Source: Streptomyces polyasparticus
Lineage (GTDB): Bacteria; Actinomycetota; Actinomycetes; Streptomycetales; Streptomycetaceae
Direction: 5' to 3'
Assembly: GCF_014493765.1 (NCBI RefSeq)
Contig: NZ_JACTVJ010000011.1
Span: 372,001 to 436,000, forward strand
Length of the DNA: 64,000 nucleotides
The notes under the pieces: generated by a model
Seen by the model: only the letters and a program-made list of their open reading frames with translations
The model's database searches: none
Told to the model about the DNA's origin: nothing
Translations under genes and position numbers: made by a program
In this document: positions 48,041 to 57,313 of the stretch, piece after piece
How the letters are laid out: every line of letters starts with the position of its first letter
How positions within the stretch are numbered: position 1 is the first letter of the stretch

Positions 48041-49249
48041 CTACCTGGGCGTGAGCAGCGGCCACACCTCCCCGTCGGCTTGCTCTCCCCAGACCGGATC
48101 CCCATGCGCGTACCCCGGTACGACCTGGAAGGTGACGTGCCGGTTGCCGCCCCGGCGGATCAGCTCCGCGCCCAGCGGGAAGCCGCCGCGGCCGAGCTCC
48201 ATGTTGACCCAGACGACCTCGGCGCCGATCCGGTCCCAGGCGATGACGTCGTCGCCGGCCCAGACGGCGCACAGGTCCCGCAGCAGGGCATGCGGAATCA
48301 GCCCGCTGCCCAGGGCCGCCGTGGCCTCGCCCCACACCGCCAGCGGGCTGTGCGCCAGCGTGAAGCGGTCCTCTGCGGGGGAGGCGCCGAAGGTGTACGT
48401 GCCCGCGGCGTGGCCCTGGCGGTAGATCCAGTTGGCCGGCCCCGGCAGGGTGGCGGTGCGGATCAGGGCGTAGTGCGCGAGGCCCGCATGCGTGAACCGG
48501 GTCGCCGGATCGACCGGCCGCGGCACCGGGCTTGCGCCGTCCGGATCGGACAGCGCACGGGCGAGCAGCCCCTTCAAGCCCGGGTCGTTGACGTACGAGC
48601 CCTGGTCGATCAGCGCCTGGAACGCATCGCGTGCCTGCCCCGCGCGCACCGCCAGGTCCCCCTCGTACGGGCCGGTGGTGTCGAGCACGACGACCCGCTC
48701 AAGTCGCTTTCCGACGCCGTGACTTGCGAGGTCGAGCGCGAGCGCGGCGCCCGCCGAGTGGCCGATGAGCCGGTACGGGAGACCTAGCGCGGCGTCCACG
48801 GCGTCGATCACGCGGCGGGCATCCGCACGGTGCGCGGCCAGGCCCCGGTCGGCGGTGATGTCGGCGGCCGTCGCGAGGTCCTCGCGGGGCGTGATGCCGA
48901 TGACGAGGTGGCCGAGCCGGCGCAGATGGTGGGCGAGGTTGCGCTCGCGCGGAGTGAAGAAGTTCGCCGTGAAGTTCAGGCCGCCGCCAGGGAGCAGGTA
49001 GGCGACGGACTGCGGCCGCTGTGCCGTGTCGGCGAGGACGTCCACCGCATAGGGCACACCGCCGTCCTCGACCAGGAACCTGGTGCGCGTCCAGCCGATG
49101 CCCCGGTCCACCGGAGTGGCTGTTGCGCCCAGCGCACCGGCCAACTCCCCGAGTGCGCCCGCCGATCGACCGGCCGCCGCCGCCCCGCCTCCCAGCGCCG
49201 CCGTCGCGACCCCCGCCGCGCCCGCGGCGAGTACCCGCCGTCTGTCCAT
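48041..49249 (-). CDS. Secreted alpha/beta-hydrolase (esterase/lipase-like), Tat or Sec signal
   Basis: A 402-residue predicted exported hydrolase. The N-terminus is MDRRRVLAAGAAGVATAALGG, with the RRR twin-arginine-like motif and an Ala-rich signal region. The nucleophile elbow is GHSAGAALALDLA (Ser in GHSAG), and the likely catalytic His is in GYAHGDPVWGEQ near the C-terminus. GGGGGGA lies a few bases before ATG 49249. Substrate unknown; a lipid or ester hydrolase is most likely. Divergent from the LemA-like gene. Confidence 0.87.
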   Translation of the reverse strand: MDRRRVLAAGAAGVATAALGGGAAAAGRSAGALGELAGALGATATPVDRGIGWTRTRFLVEDGGVPYAVDVLADTAQRPQSVAYLLPGGGLNFTANFFTPRERNLAHHLRRLGHLVIGITPREDLATAADITADRGLAAHRADARRVIDAVDAALGLPYRLIGHSAGAALALDLASHGVGKRLERVVVLDTTGPYEGDLAVRAGQARDAFQALIDQGSYVNDPGLKGLLARALSDPDGASPVPRPVDPATRFTHAGLAHYALIRTATLPGPANWIYRQGHAAGTYTFGASPAEDRFTLAHSPLAVWGEATAALGSGLIPHALLRDLCAVWAGDDVIAWDRIGAEVVWVNMELGRGGFPLGAELIRRGGNRHVTFQVVPGYAHGDPVWGEQADGEVWPLLTPR

Positions 49250-49307
49250 GATTCCCCCCTGAGGTCGGCCGGGCCGCGGACGTGAAGGCGCGACGCCCAG
49301 GTCCCGG

Positions 49308-49313
49308 TAGCCT
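49308..49313 (+). promoter_or_regulatory. Candidate -10 box for the LemA-like gene
   Basis: TAGCCT lies 8 bases before GTG 49322 with no ribosome-binding site, suggesting a leaderless transcript. Confidence 0.45.
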
Positions 49314-49321
49314 TTCCGCCC

Positions 49322-49867
49322 GTGACCGTAACGCTGATCTGGATCGCCGTAGCCCTGTTCGCCATCGGCTTGTATCTGAGCTGGACCGCCGGACGCCTCG
49401 ACCGGCTGCACGCCCGGATCGACGCGGCGCGGGCGGCACTTGACGCCCAGCTCCTGCGCCGGGCCTCGGTCGCACAGGAGCTGGCCACGTCGAATGTGCT
49501 CGATCCGGCGGCTTCGATCGTGCTCTACGAGGCGGCGCACGCCGCGCGTCAGGCCGAGGAGGAGCAGCGCGAGGTCGTCGAGAGCGACCTGAGCCAGGCG
49601 CTGCGCGCGGTGTTCGGGGACGCCGACCAGGTCGAGGCCGTACGCGAGGCGCCCGGTGGCGCGGAGGCCGCGGAGGAGCTGGCGCAGGCGGTCCGCCGCG
49701 TGCCGATGGCGCGGCGCTTCCACAACGACGCTGTCCGGGCGGCGCGGGCGCTGCGGCGCCATCGCAAGGTGCGGCTGTTCCGGCTCGCGGGGCACGCGCC
49801 CTTCCCGATGGCCTTCGAGATGGACGACGAACCGCCGGCCGCGCTGGCCGACAGGCCTGGCACCTAG
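49322..49867 (+). CDS. LemA-like membrane-anchored coiled-coil protein
   Basis: A 181-residue protein with one N-terminal membrane helix ([19 protein letters not shown]) and a helical rod ([21 protein letters not shown]). The C-terminal block [20 protein letters not shown] and the following [15 protein letters not shown] correspond to the YNxxVxxYN...P motif of LemA proteins in diverged form. Function unknown. The start is GTG 49322. Confidence 0.75.
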   Translation: MTVTLIWIAVALFAIGLYLSWTAGRLDRLHARIDAARAALDAQLLRRASVAQELATSNVLDPAASIVLYEAAHAARQAEEEQREVVESDLSQALRAVFGDADQVEAVREAPGGAEAAEELAQAVRRVPMARRFHNDAVRAARALRRHRKVRLFRLAGHAPFPMAFEMDDEPPAALADRPGT

Positions 49868-50022
49868 GCGGACCGGCCCGGCGGCGTAAGCCCCTGACCA
49901 GGCGGTACGGCACCCCCGTACCGGAAAATGAGCCACCGGCTACACATTGGCCCTTGTTGTGGACTGCTCCGGGGAAGAGGCTCGGAGCATCACAGTCTTC
50001 ATTCACTTCAGTGAGGTCATCC
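49868..50022. other. 155-base intergenic region upstream of pdxS
   Basis: No gene. It holds the presumed pdxST promoter; GTGAGG at 50011-50016 is the ribosome-binding site. I see no clear -35/-10 pair and no PdxR-like repeat that I can name. Confidence 0.4.
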
Positions 50023-50931
50023 GTGGCTAGCACCAACACCCCCGAAACCCCCGCGACCGGCACCGCACGCGTCAAGCGCGGCATGGCCGAGCAGCTCAAG
50101 GGCGGCGTCATCATGGACGTCGTCAACGCCGAGCAGGCGAAGATCGCCGAGGACGCGGGCGCGGTGGCCGTCATGGCCCTGGAGCGCGTGCCGGCCGACA
50201 TCCGCAAGGACGGCGGCGTGGCCCGGATGTCCGACCCCAACATGATCGAAGAGATCATCGAGGCCGTCTCCATCCCGGTCATGGCCAAGTCCCGGATCGG
50301 CCACTTCGTCGAGGCGCAGGTCCTGCAGTCCCTGGGTGTCGACTACATCGACGAGTCCGAGGTCCTCACCCCGGCCGACGAGGTCAACCACAGCGACAAG
50401 TTCGCGTTCACGACCCCGTTCGTCTGCGGCGCCACCAACCTGGGCGAGGCCCTGCGCCGTATCGCCGAGGGCGCGGCCATGATCCGCTCCAAGGGCGAGG
50501 CCGGCACCGGCAACGTCGTCGAGGCCGTCCGCCACATGCGCCAGATCAAGAACGAGATCGCGCGCCTTCGCGGCTACGACAACAACGAGCTGTACGCCGC
50601 CGCCAAGGAACTGCGCGCCCCGTACGAGCTCGTCAAGGAAGTCGCCGAGCTCGGCAAGCTCCCCGTCGTGCTGTTCTCCGCCGGTGGCGTGGCCACCCCG
50701 GCCGACGCCGCCCTGATGCGCCAGCTCGGCGCCGAGGGTGTCTTCGTCGGCTCCGGCATCTTCAAGTCGGGCGACCCGGCCAAGCGCGCCGCCGCCATCG
50801 TGAAGGCCACCACCTTCTACGACGACCCCAAGATCATCGCGGACGCCTCCCGCAACCTGGGCGAGGCCATGGTCGGCATCAACTGCGACACCCTGCCCGA
50901 GACCGAGCGTTACGCGAACCGGGGCTGGTAA
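50023..50931 (+). CDS. pdxS: Pyridoxal 5'-phosphate synthase subunit PdxS
   Basis: The synthase subunit of the DXP-independent vitamin B6 route, 302 residues. It combines ribose 5-phosphate, glyceraldehyde 3-phosphate and ammonia into PLP. The sequence [20 protein letters not shown], the active-site RIGHFVEAQ region and [12 protein letters not shown] are almost invariant. The start is GTG 50023. pdxT follows with a TAATG overlap; the pair forms the 12+12 synthase-glutaminase complex. Confidence 0.97.
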   Translation: MASTNTPETPATGTARVKRGMAEQLKGGVIMDVVNAEQAKIAEDAGAVAVMALERVPADIRKDGGVARMSDPNMIEEIIEAVSIPVMAKSRIGHFVEAQVLQSLGVDYIDESEVLTPADEVNHSDKFAFTTPFVCGATNLGEALRRIAEGAAMIRSKGEAGTGNVVEAVRHMRQIKNEIARLRGYDNNELYAAAKELRAPYELVKEVAELGKLPVVLFSAGGVATPADAALMRQLGAEGVFVGSGIFKSGDPAKRAAAIVKATTFYDDPKIIADASRNLGEAMVGINCDTLPETERYANRGW

Positions 50932-51530
50932 TGCCCACTCCCGTGATCGGAGTGCTCGCACTCCAAGGTGATGTACGGGAGCACCTCATCGCCCTGGCCG
51001 CGGCGGACGCCGTGGCCAGGCCGGTGCGGCGCCCCGAGGAGCTCGCCGAGGTCGACGCCCTGGTCATCCCCGGCGGCGAGTCCACCACGATCTCCAAGCT
51101 GGCCGTCCTCTTCGGCCTGCTCGAGCCCCTGCGTGAGCGCGTACGCGCCGGAATGCCGGTCTACGGCACCTGCGCGGGACTGATCCTGCTCGCCGACAAG
51201 ATCCTCGACCCGCGTTCGGGTCAGGAGACGATCGGCGGCATCGACATGATCGTGCGCCGCAACGCGTTCGGACGGCAGAACGAGTCGTTCGAGGCGTCGG
51301 CGGACATCAAGGGACTCGGCCCTGTCGAGGGCGTGTTCATCCGCGCCCCGTGGGTGGAGTCCGTCGGCGCCGAGGTCGAGGTGCTCGCGGAGCACGGCGG
51401 CCACATCGTCGCCGTACGCCAGGGACATGTGCTCGCGACGTCGTTCCATCCGGAGCTCACGGGCGACCACAGGGTGCACGGGCTGTTCGCCGAGATGGTC
51501 CGGGAGAAGGCTGCTGCCGGATCCCGGTAG
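50931..51530 (+). CDS. pdxT: Pyridoxal 5'-phosphate synthase glutaminase subunit PdxT
   Basis: The 199-residue glutaminase that supplies ammonia to PdxS. The class I amidotransferase triad is Cys in [12 protein letters not shown] with His and Glu in [26 protein letters not shown] is the oxyanion motif. The ATG shares its A with the TAA stop of pdxS. Its stop TAG lies inside the -10 of the yebC promoter. Confidence 0.96.
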   Translation: MPTPVIGVLALQGDVREHLIALAAADAVARPVRRPEELAEVDALVIPGGESTTISKLAVLFGLLEPLRERVRAGMPVYGTCAGLILLADKILDPRSGQETIGGIDMIVRRNAFGRQNESFEASADIKGLGPVEGVFIRAPWVESVGAEVEVLAEHGGHIVAVRQGHVLATSFHPELTGDHRVHGLFAEMVREKAAAGSR

Positions 51531-51554
51531 GATCTCTGTCGTTCGTACAGAGAT
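51528..51554 (+). promoter_or_regulatory. yebC promoter -10 with adjacent inverted repeat
   Basis: TAGGAT (51528-51533) is a good -10; an 8-bp perfect inverted repeat (ATCTCTGT 51532-51539, ACAGAGAT 51547-51554) spans the expected transcription start and could be an operator. No clear -35 is visible. Confidence 0.5.
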
Positions 51555-51578
51555 TGGTTACGCGAAGGAGACAGGCAG

Positions 51579-52331
51579 ATGTCCGGCCACTCTAAATGGG
51601 CCACGACTAAGCACAAGAAGGCCGTGATCGATGCCAAGCGCGGCAAGCTCTTCGCGAAGCTGATCAAGAACATCGAGGTCGCCGCGCGTACGGGCGGCGC
51701 CGATGTCAGCGGCAATCCGACGCTCGAAGACGCCATCCAGAAGGCGAAGAAGAGCTCGGTCCCGAACAAGAACATCGACTCCGCGGTCAAGCGCGGCGCG
51801 GGCCTCGAGGCCGGCGGCGCCGACTACGAGACGATCATGTACGAGGGTTACGGCCCGAACGGTGTCGCGGTGCTCATCGAGTGCCTCACCGACAACCGCA
51901 ACCGTGCCGCCTCGGACGTCCGCGTCGCCATGACGCGCAACGGCGGCTCGATGGCCGACCCGGGCTCCGTCTCGTACCTCTTCAACCGCAAGGGCGTCGT
52001 GATCGTCCCCAAGGGCGAGCTGTCCGAGGACGACGTGCTCGGCGCGGTGCTCGACGCGGGCGCCGAAGAGGTCAACGACCTGGGTGAGTCCTTCGAGGTG
52101 CTCTCCGAGGCCACCGACCTGGTCGCGGTGCGCACCGCGCTCCAGGAGGCCGGCATCGACTACGACTCGGCCGACGCCAACTTCGTCCCGACCATGCAGG
52201 TCGAGCTGGACGAAGAGGGCGCGCGCAAGATCTTCAAGCTGATCGACGCGCTCGAGGACAGCGACGACGTGCAGAACGTCTTCGCGAACTTCGACGTCTC
52301 CGACGAGATCATGGAGAAGGTCGACGCCTGA
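51579..52331 (+). CDS. yebC: YebC/PmpR family protein (transcription or translation regulator)
   Basis: A 250-residue YebC-family protein. [13 protein letters not shown] at the start and [19 protein letters not shown] are the family signatures. It was long described as a DNA-binding regulator and, in several bacteria, of ruvC; recent work also links the family to ribosomes stalling at polyproline. GAAGGAGACAGGCAG precedes the ATG. The adjacency to ruvCAB, separated by a terminator, is a widely conserved gene order. Confidence 0.95.
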   Translation: MSGHSKWATTKHKKAVIDAKRGKLFAKLIKNIEVAARTGGADVSGNPTLEDAIQKAKKSSVPNKNIDSAVKRGAGLEAGGADYETIMYEGYGPNGVAVLIECLTDNRNRAASDVRVAMTRNGGSMADPGSVSYLFNRKGVVIVPKGELSEDDVLGAVLDAGAEEVNDLGESFEVLSEATDLVAVRTALQEAGIDYDSADANFVPTMQVELDEEGARKIFKLIDALEDSDDVQNVFANFDVSDEIMEKVDA

Positions 52332-52342
52332 TCCGTACCGAA

Positions 52343-52380
52343 GCGGCGGGCCGACGGGACACGTTCCGTCGGCCCGCCGC
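52343..52380 (+). terminator. Terminator after yebC
   Basis: A perfect 15-bp stem (52343-52357 with 52366-52380) with an 8-base loop and a following TTTG. Confidence 0.88.
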
Positions 52381-52435
52381 TTTGTCGGTGCCACGGGATA
52401 GCCTGCACGAACAGGCGAACTAAGGGGTGGTGGCG

Positions 52436-53035
52436 GTGCGGGTCTTGGGAGTTGACCCAGGGTTGACCCGGTGCGGTGTCGGCGTCGTCGACGGTGTGGC
52501 GGGCCGGCCGCTCACCATGGTCGGCGTCGGTGTCGTACGGACGCCCGCCGACGCCGAGTTGGGCTCGCGGCTCGTCGCCATCGAGCAGGGCATCGAGCAG
52601 TGGTTGGACGAGCACCGGCCCGAATTCGTCGCAGTGGAGCGGGTGTTCAGCCAGCACAACGTACGGACGGTGATGGGCACCGCCCAGGCCAGCGCCGTCG
52701 CCATGCTCTGCGCCGCACGCCGCGGCATCCCGGTCGCCCTGCACACACCGAGCGAGGTCAAGGCCGCCGTCACGGGCAGCGGACGGGCCGACAAGGCCCA
52801 GGTCGGCGCCATGGTGACGCGGCTGCTGCGGCTCGACGCACCGCCCAAGCCCGCGGACGCCGCCGACGCCCTGGCCCTCGCCATCTGCCACATCTGGCGC
52901 GGCCCCGCCAATAACCGCCTGCAGGAAGCGGCCGCCGCCCAGACCCGCCTCCAGCAGGCCGCGGCCGAAAGCCGTCCGCTCAATCGCCTCCAGCAAGCCG
53001 CAGCACTGCACGCATCGAAAGGCCGTACCTCATGA
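52436..53035 (+). CDS. ruvC: Crossover junction endodeoxyribonuclease RuvC
   Basis: A 199-residue Holliday-junction resolvase. The first catalytic Asp is in [13 protein letters not shown], followed by [12 protein letters not shown] and [12 protein letters not shown] with the other acidic residues. The C-terminus is extended by a Gln/Arg-rich tail ([16 protein letters not shown]). GTG 52436 is chosen because AAGGGG lies 8 bases upstream; GTGs at 52427 and 52430 are too close. A TAGCCT at 52399-52404 may be its -10. Stop overlaps ruvA. Confidence 0.95.
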   Translation: MRVLGVDPGLTRCGVGVVDGVAGRPLTMVGVGVVRTPADAELGSRLVAIEQGIEQWLDEHRPEFVAVERVFSQHNVRTVMGTAQASAVAMLCAARRGIPVALHTPSEVKAAVTGSGRADKAQVGAMVTRLLRLDAPPKPADAADALALAICHIWRGPANNRLQEAAAAQTRLQQAAAESRPLNRLQQAAALHASKGRTS

Positions 53036-53640
53036 TCGCCTTCGTCAGCGGCCCCGTCGCCGCCCTCGCCCCTGACGCCGCCGTGGTCGAGGTCGGCGGC
53101 ATCGGCATGGCGGTGCAGTGCACGCCGAACACCCTGTCCGGCCTGCGCCTGGGCCAGCAGACCAAGCTCGCGACGTCCTTGGTCGTACGGGAGGACTCGC
53201 TCACGCTGTACGGCTTCGCGGACGACGACGAGCGGCAGACGTTCGAGCTCCTGCAGACCGCGAGCGGCGTCGGACCGCGCCTGGCGCAGGCGATGCTCGC
53301 GGTGCACTCGCCGGACGCCCTGCGCCGAGCCGTCTCGACCGCCGACGAGAAGGCCCTGACCGCGGTGCCGGGCATCGGCAAGAAGGGAGCGCAGAAGCTG
53401 CTCCTCGAACTGAAGGACCGCCTCGGCGCCCCGCTCGGCACGGCTCCCACGGTCGGCGCCCAGGCCACAGCATCCTGGCGCGACCAGCTGCACGCCGCCC
53501 TGATCGGCCTCGGATACGCCACCCGCGAGGCGGACGAGGCCGTCACCGCGGTCGCCCCGCAGGCCGAGGCCATGGACGGCACCCCGCAGGTCGGCCCGCT
53601 GCTCAAGGCCGCGCTGCAGACGCTGAACCGCACGCGCTGA
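53032..53640 (+). CDS. ruvA: Holliday junction branch migration protein RuvA
   Basis: A 202-residue junction-binding protein that recruits RuvB. The start is [20 protein letters not shown] (OB-like domain I); helix-hairpin-helix motifs are [13 protein letters not shown] and [20 protein letters not shown]. The C-terminal RuvB-binding domain contains [12 protein letters not shown]. The ATG overlaps the ruvC stop (ATGA). Confidence 0.96.
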   Translation: MIAFVSGPVAALAPDAAVVEVGGIGMAVQCTPNTLSGLRLGQQTKLATSLVVREDSLTLYGFADDDERQTFELLQTASGVGPRLAQAMLAVHSPDALRRAVSTADEKALTAVPGIGKKGAQKLLLELKDRLGAPLGTAPTVGAQATASWRDQLHAALIGLGYATREADEAVTAVAPQAEAMDGTPQVGPLLKAALQTLNRTR

Positions 53641-53686
53641 TCCCCGTACATCTGTCATCACGAACGAACTGGCGAGGCACTCCACC

Positions 53687-54766
53687 GTGAACTGGGACGA
53701 CACCGCACAGCCGGCCGACGACACCACGGGCCGGCTCGTCGGATCCGCCGCGGACGGCGAGGACCAGGCCGTCGAGGCGGCCCTGCGCCCCAAGTCGCTG
53801 GCCGAATTCGTCGGCCAGGAGCGGGTGCGCGAACAGCTCGACCTGGTGCTCAGGGCGGCCCGCCAGCGCGGCGCCACCGCCGACCACGTGCTCCTGTCCG
53901 GCGCTCCCGGCCTCGGCAAGACCACGCTCTCGATGATCATCGCGGCCGAGATGGAAGCCCCGATCCGCATCACCAGCGGCCCCGCCATCCAGCACGCCGG
54001 AGACCTGGCCGCGATCCTCTCCTCCCTCCAGGAGGGCGAGGTCCTCTTCCTCGACGAGATCCACCGGATGTCGCGGCCCGCCGAGGAGATGCTCTACATG
54101 GCGATGGAGGACTTCCGCGTCGACGTGATCGTCGGCAAGGGTCCCGGCGCCACCGCCATCCCGCTCGAACTCCCGCCGTTCACCCTGGTCGGCGCCACCA
54201 CCCGCGCGGGCCTGCTGCCGCCGCCGCTGCGCGACCGCTTCGGCTTCACCGCCCATATGGAGTTCTACGAGCCGGCCGAGCTGGAGCGCGTCATCCACCG
54301 CTCCGCCGATCTGCTCGACGTCACCATCGACACCGCGGGCGCCGCCGAGATCGCCGGCCGCTCGCGCGGCACGCCACGTATCGCCAACCGCCTTCTTCGC
54401 CGCGTACGGGACTATGCGCAGGTAAAGGCCGACGGCCTGATCACCCAGGAGATCGCCGCGGCCGCGCTCGGTGTGTACGAGGTGGACGCGCGCGGTCTCG
54501 ACCGGCTCGACCGCGCCGTTCTGGAGGCGCTGCTCAAGCTGTTCGGCGGTGGACCCGTCGGCTTGTCGACTCTCTCGGTGGCCGTGGGGGAGGAGCGCGA
54601 GACCGTCGAGGAGGTGGCCGAGCCCTTCCTCGTACGGGAAGGACTCCTGGCCCGCACGCCGCGCGGCCGTGTCGCCACTCCCGCGGCCTGGGCGCATCTG
54701 GGATTGACGGCGCCGCAGAGTTTCGGAGGCGGCGGATCCGGACAAGGTGACCTGTTCGGGGCGTGA
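53687..54766 (+). CDS. ruvB: Holliday junction branch migration ATPase RuvB
   Basis: A 359-residue AAA+ motor that drives branch migration with RuvA. Walker A is GAPGLGKTT, Walker B is LFLDEIHRM, sensor 1 is LVGATTRAG, and the arginine-finger region is [11 protein letters not shown]. The N-terminal 35 residues ([16 protein letters not shown]) are a usual actinobacterial extension. The start is GTG 53687, 46 bases after ruvA. A short gap then leads to yajC. Confidence 0.97.
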   Translation: MNWDDTAQPADDTTGRLVGSAADGEDQAVEAALRPKSLAEFVGQERVREQLDLVLRAARQRGATADHVLLSGAPGLGKTTLSMIIAAEMEAPIRITSGPAIQHAGDLAAILSSLQEGEVLFLDEIHRMSRPAEEMLYMAMEDFRVDVIVGKGPGATAIPLELPPFTLVGATTRAGLLPPPLRDRFGFTAHMEFYEPAELERVIHRSADLLDVTIDTAGAAEIAGRSRGTPRIANRLLRRVRDYAQVKADGLITQEIAAAALGVYEVDARGLDRLDRAVLEALLKLFGGGPVGLSTLSVAVGEERETVEEVAEPFLVREGLLARTPRGRVATPAAWAHLGLTAPQSFGGGGSGQGDLFGA

Positions 54767-54930
54767 CGGCCAGGGTGCTCGCTCAGCGTGGAACCCCGGT
54801 GCCATGCTGAGCGTTGTTCCATCCGTGCGGACTCGCTTAGACTCCGCCGATGCCGCCCTTGTGGGCGGTGTGCCCACCCCCATCCAACAGGCCGCCTCAT
54901 CTGGGCGGCTGTGCGAAGGAAACCCGTCCC
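54767..54930. other. 164-base intergenic region upstream of yajC
   Basis: No gene. GAAGGAA at 54915-54921 is the yajC ribosome-binding site. No stable terminator or clear promoter boxes were recognised. Confidence 0.35.
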
Positions 54931-55386
54931 GTGAATATCTTGAGCCTCCTTCCGTTCATCTTGATCATCGGGGTCATGTTCCTGATGACCCGTTCTGCCA
55001 AGAAGAAGCAGCAGCAGGCGGCCGAGATGCGCAACCAGATGCAGCCCGGCACGGGTGTCCGCACGATCGGGGGCATGTACGCGGTCGTCAAGGAAGTAGC
55101 CGACGACGCCGTCACTCTCGAGGTGGCTCCGGGCGTGCACGCGATCTACGCGAAGAACGCGATCGGCGCCGTCCTCGACGACGACGAGTACAACCGCATC
55201 GTCCACGGCATCACCCCCGAGGACGTCGACGCCCCGGACGTTCCGGACGACGCCTCCTCCCTGACCCAGGCCGACGAGCCCGCCGACGCTGACGTGTCGG
55301 TCGATTCGCCCATCGACCTCGGCAAGAAGGACGCCGACGGCGACGCCGCGCCGAAGAAGACCGAGGGCGAGGGCGACGCGAAGTAG
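54931..55386 (+). CDS. yajC: Preprotein translocase subunit YajC
   Basis: A 151-residue Sec accessory protein with one N-terminal membrane helix (LLPFILIIGVMFLMTRS) followed by KKKQQQAAEMRNQMQPG and VRTIGGMYAVVKEVADD, the YajC signature. The C-terminal 60 residues are very acidic and probably flexible. It joins SecDF at the translocon. The start is GTG 54931. secD and secF follow. Confidence 0.95.
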   Translation: MNILSLLPFILIIGVMFLMTRSAKKKQQQAAEMRNQMQPGTGVRTIGGMYAVVKEVADDAVTLEVAPGVHAIYAKNAIGAVLDDDEYNRIVHGITPEDVDAPDVPDDASSLTQADEPADADVSVDSPIDLGKKDADGDAAPKKTEGEGDAK

Positions 55387-55539
55387 CCACGACCGGGGAC
55401 CGCGGCGCGCCCAGGCGCGGCGCGGTCCCCGGAACGTGTGACTTCGCGTGGCCTCCCGACACCACTTCATGGCCGCCGAGGGTCCGCTGACCGGCTTCGC
55501 GCCGGCTGCCCAGGCGGTTGGACAGGGAGAAACGAGAAG

Positions 55540-57312
55540 GTGGCAGCACCGAAGAAGGCCAGGAGGCAGAGCGGCCAGCCCAAGCCGGGACGCGCTCTGG
55601 CCCTGATCGTGATCATCATGGTGGCGCTCACCGGGGGCATGTTCCTGTCCGGGCACACCACCCCGCGACTGGGCATCGACCTCGCGGGCGGCACGAGCAT
55701 CACGCTCGAGGCCAGGCCCGAGCCGGGCGGCGAGAACGCTGTCAACCCGACCAACATGAACACCGCGGTCAGCATCATCGAGCGCCGTGTCAATGGTCTG
55801 GGCGTCTCCGAAGCCGAGGTTCAGACTCAGGGCGACAAGAACATCATCGTCAACATCCCCAAGGGGACTGACGAGGAGCAGGCGCGCGAGCAGGTCGGCA
55901 CGACCGCTCAGCTCTACTTCCGCCCGGTGCTCAACCTCGCGGCCGGAGACCCGAAGGCCGACCCGGCCGGCACCCCGTCGGCCACGCCTTCCGCCTCCGA
56001 GAGCGGCAAGAAGGACGACAAGGACGCAAAGGACAAGGACGAGAAGGCCAGCCCTTCCGCCAGCTCCAGCTCCACCCCGCAGGGCCGTGCTGTCACGGAC
56101 GCCCTGAAGGACACCACTCCTTCGCCCAGCGCGAGCGAGTCCGGCGACCCGAAGGCTTCCCCGAGCCCCAGCGCCAGCGAGTCCGTGGACCCCGCGACGA
56201 AGGATCTGCAGACCAAGTTCGCCGCGCTGAACTGCACGGACGAGAAGCAGCGCACGGACGTCGCCAAGGGCACCAAGCCCACGGACACCATCGTGGCCTG
56301 CGGCAAGAACAACCTGGACCAGTGGGAGAAGTACATCCTCGGTCCGGCGGCCGTCGCCGGTAAGGACGTCAAGGACGCCAACGCGGAGATCGACCCCCAG
56401 ACGGGCGCCTGGAAGGTCACGATGGACTTCACGGGCGGCGGCTCGGACAAGTTCGCGAAGATCACCGGTGAACTGTCCAAGCAGCAGCAGCCGCTGAACC
56501 AGTTCGCGATCGTCCTCGACAACAACGTCGTCTCCGCGCCGACCGTCAACCAGACGCTGAGCAGCAACGCCGAGATCACTGGTTCCTTCAACCAGGACTC
56601 GGCCAACGAGCTGGCGAACATGCTGAAGTACGGTTCGCTGCCGCTGACCTTCCACGAGCAGAGCGTCGACACCGTCACCGCCGCGCTCGGCGGCGACCAG
56701 CTGGAGGCCGGTCTGATCGCCGGCGCCATCGGTCTCGCCCTCGTCGTGATCTACCTGGTGGTCTACTACCGGGGTCTGTCGCTGATCGCGCTCCTGTCGC
56801 TCGCAGCCTCCGCGATCCTCACGTACACGCTGATGTCCCTGCTCGGCCCGACGATCGGCTTCGCGCTGAACCTGCCGGCCGTCTGTGGTGCGATCGTGGC
56901 GATCGGTATCACCGCGGACTCGTTCATCGTGTTCTTCGAGCGCATCCGGGACGAGGTGCGCGAGGGCCGTACGATCCAGCCGGCCGTCGAGCGTGCCTGG
57001 CCGCGTGCGCGGCGCACGATCCTCGTGTCCGACTTCGTGTCGTTCCTGGCCGCCGCGGTGCTGTTCATCGTGACTGTCGGCAAGGTGCAGGGCTTCGCTT
57101 TCACGCTGGGTCTGACCACGCTGCTCGACGTCGTCGTGGTGTTCCTGTTCACCAAGCCGCTGATGACGCTCCTGGCGCGCAAGAAGTTCTTCCGCAGCGG
57201 TCACCCGTGGTCCGGGCTCGACCCCAAGCGTCTGGGCGCCAAGCCCCCGCTGCGCCGCTCCCGTCGTGCCACCGCTCCTGCCGCGGGCACCGTCGACCCG
57301 AAGGAGGCGTGA
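55540..57312 (+). CDS. secD: Protein translocase subunit SecD
   Basis: A 590-residue membrane protein that uses the proton gradient to complete Sec-dependent export. The first helix is ALALIVIIMVALTGGMFLSG. The periplasmic domain starts with LGIDLAGGTSITLEA. A Ser/Lys/Asp-rich insertion (SASESGKKDDKDAKDKDEKA...) about 100 residues long splits this domain, a feature of actinobacterial SecD. Five further membrane helices form the C-terminal half, with YRGLSLIALLSLAASAIL and the AIGITADSFIVFFERIRDE motif. GTG 55540 has GGGAGA 9 bases upstream. secF follows after one base. Confidence 0.96.
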   Translation: MAAPKKARRQSGQPKPGRALALIVIIMVALTGGMFLSGHTTPRLGIDLAGGTSITLEARPEPGGENAVNPTNMNTAVSIIERRVNGLGVSEAEVQTQGDKNIIVNIPKGTDEEQAREQVGTTAQLYFRPVLNLAAGDPKADPAGTPSATPSASESGKKDDKDAKDKDEKASPSASSSSTPQGRAVTDALKDTTPSPSASESGDPKASPSPSASESVDPATKDLQTKFAALNCTDEKQRTDVAKGTKPTDTIVACGKNNLDQWEKYILGPAAVAGKDVKDANAEIDPQTGAWKVTMDFTGGGSDKFAKITGELSKQQQPLNQFAIVLDNNVVSAPTVNQTLSSNAEITGSFNQDSANELANMLKYGSLPLTFHEQSVDTVTAALGGDQLEAGLIAGAIGLALVVIYLVVYYRGLSLIALLSLAASAILTYTLMSLLGPTIGFALNLPAVCGAIVAIGITADSFIVFFERIRDEVREGRTIQPAVERAWPRARRTILVSDFVSFLAAAVLFIVTVGKVQGFAFTLGLTTLLDVVVVFLFTKPLMTLLARKKFFRSGHPWSGLDPKRLGAKPPLRRSRRATAPAAGTVDPKEA

Positions 57313-57313
57313 G

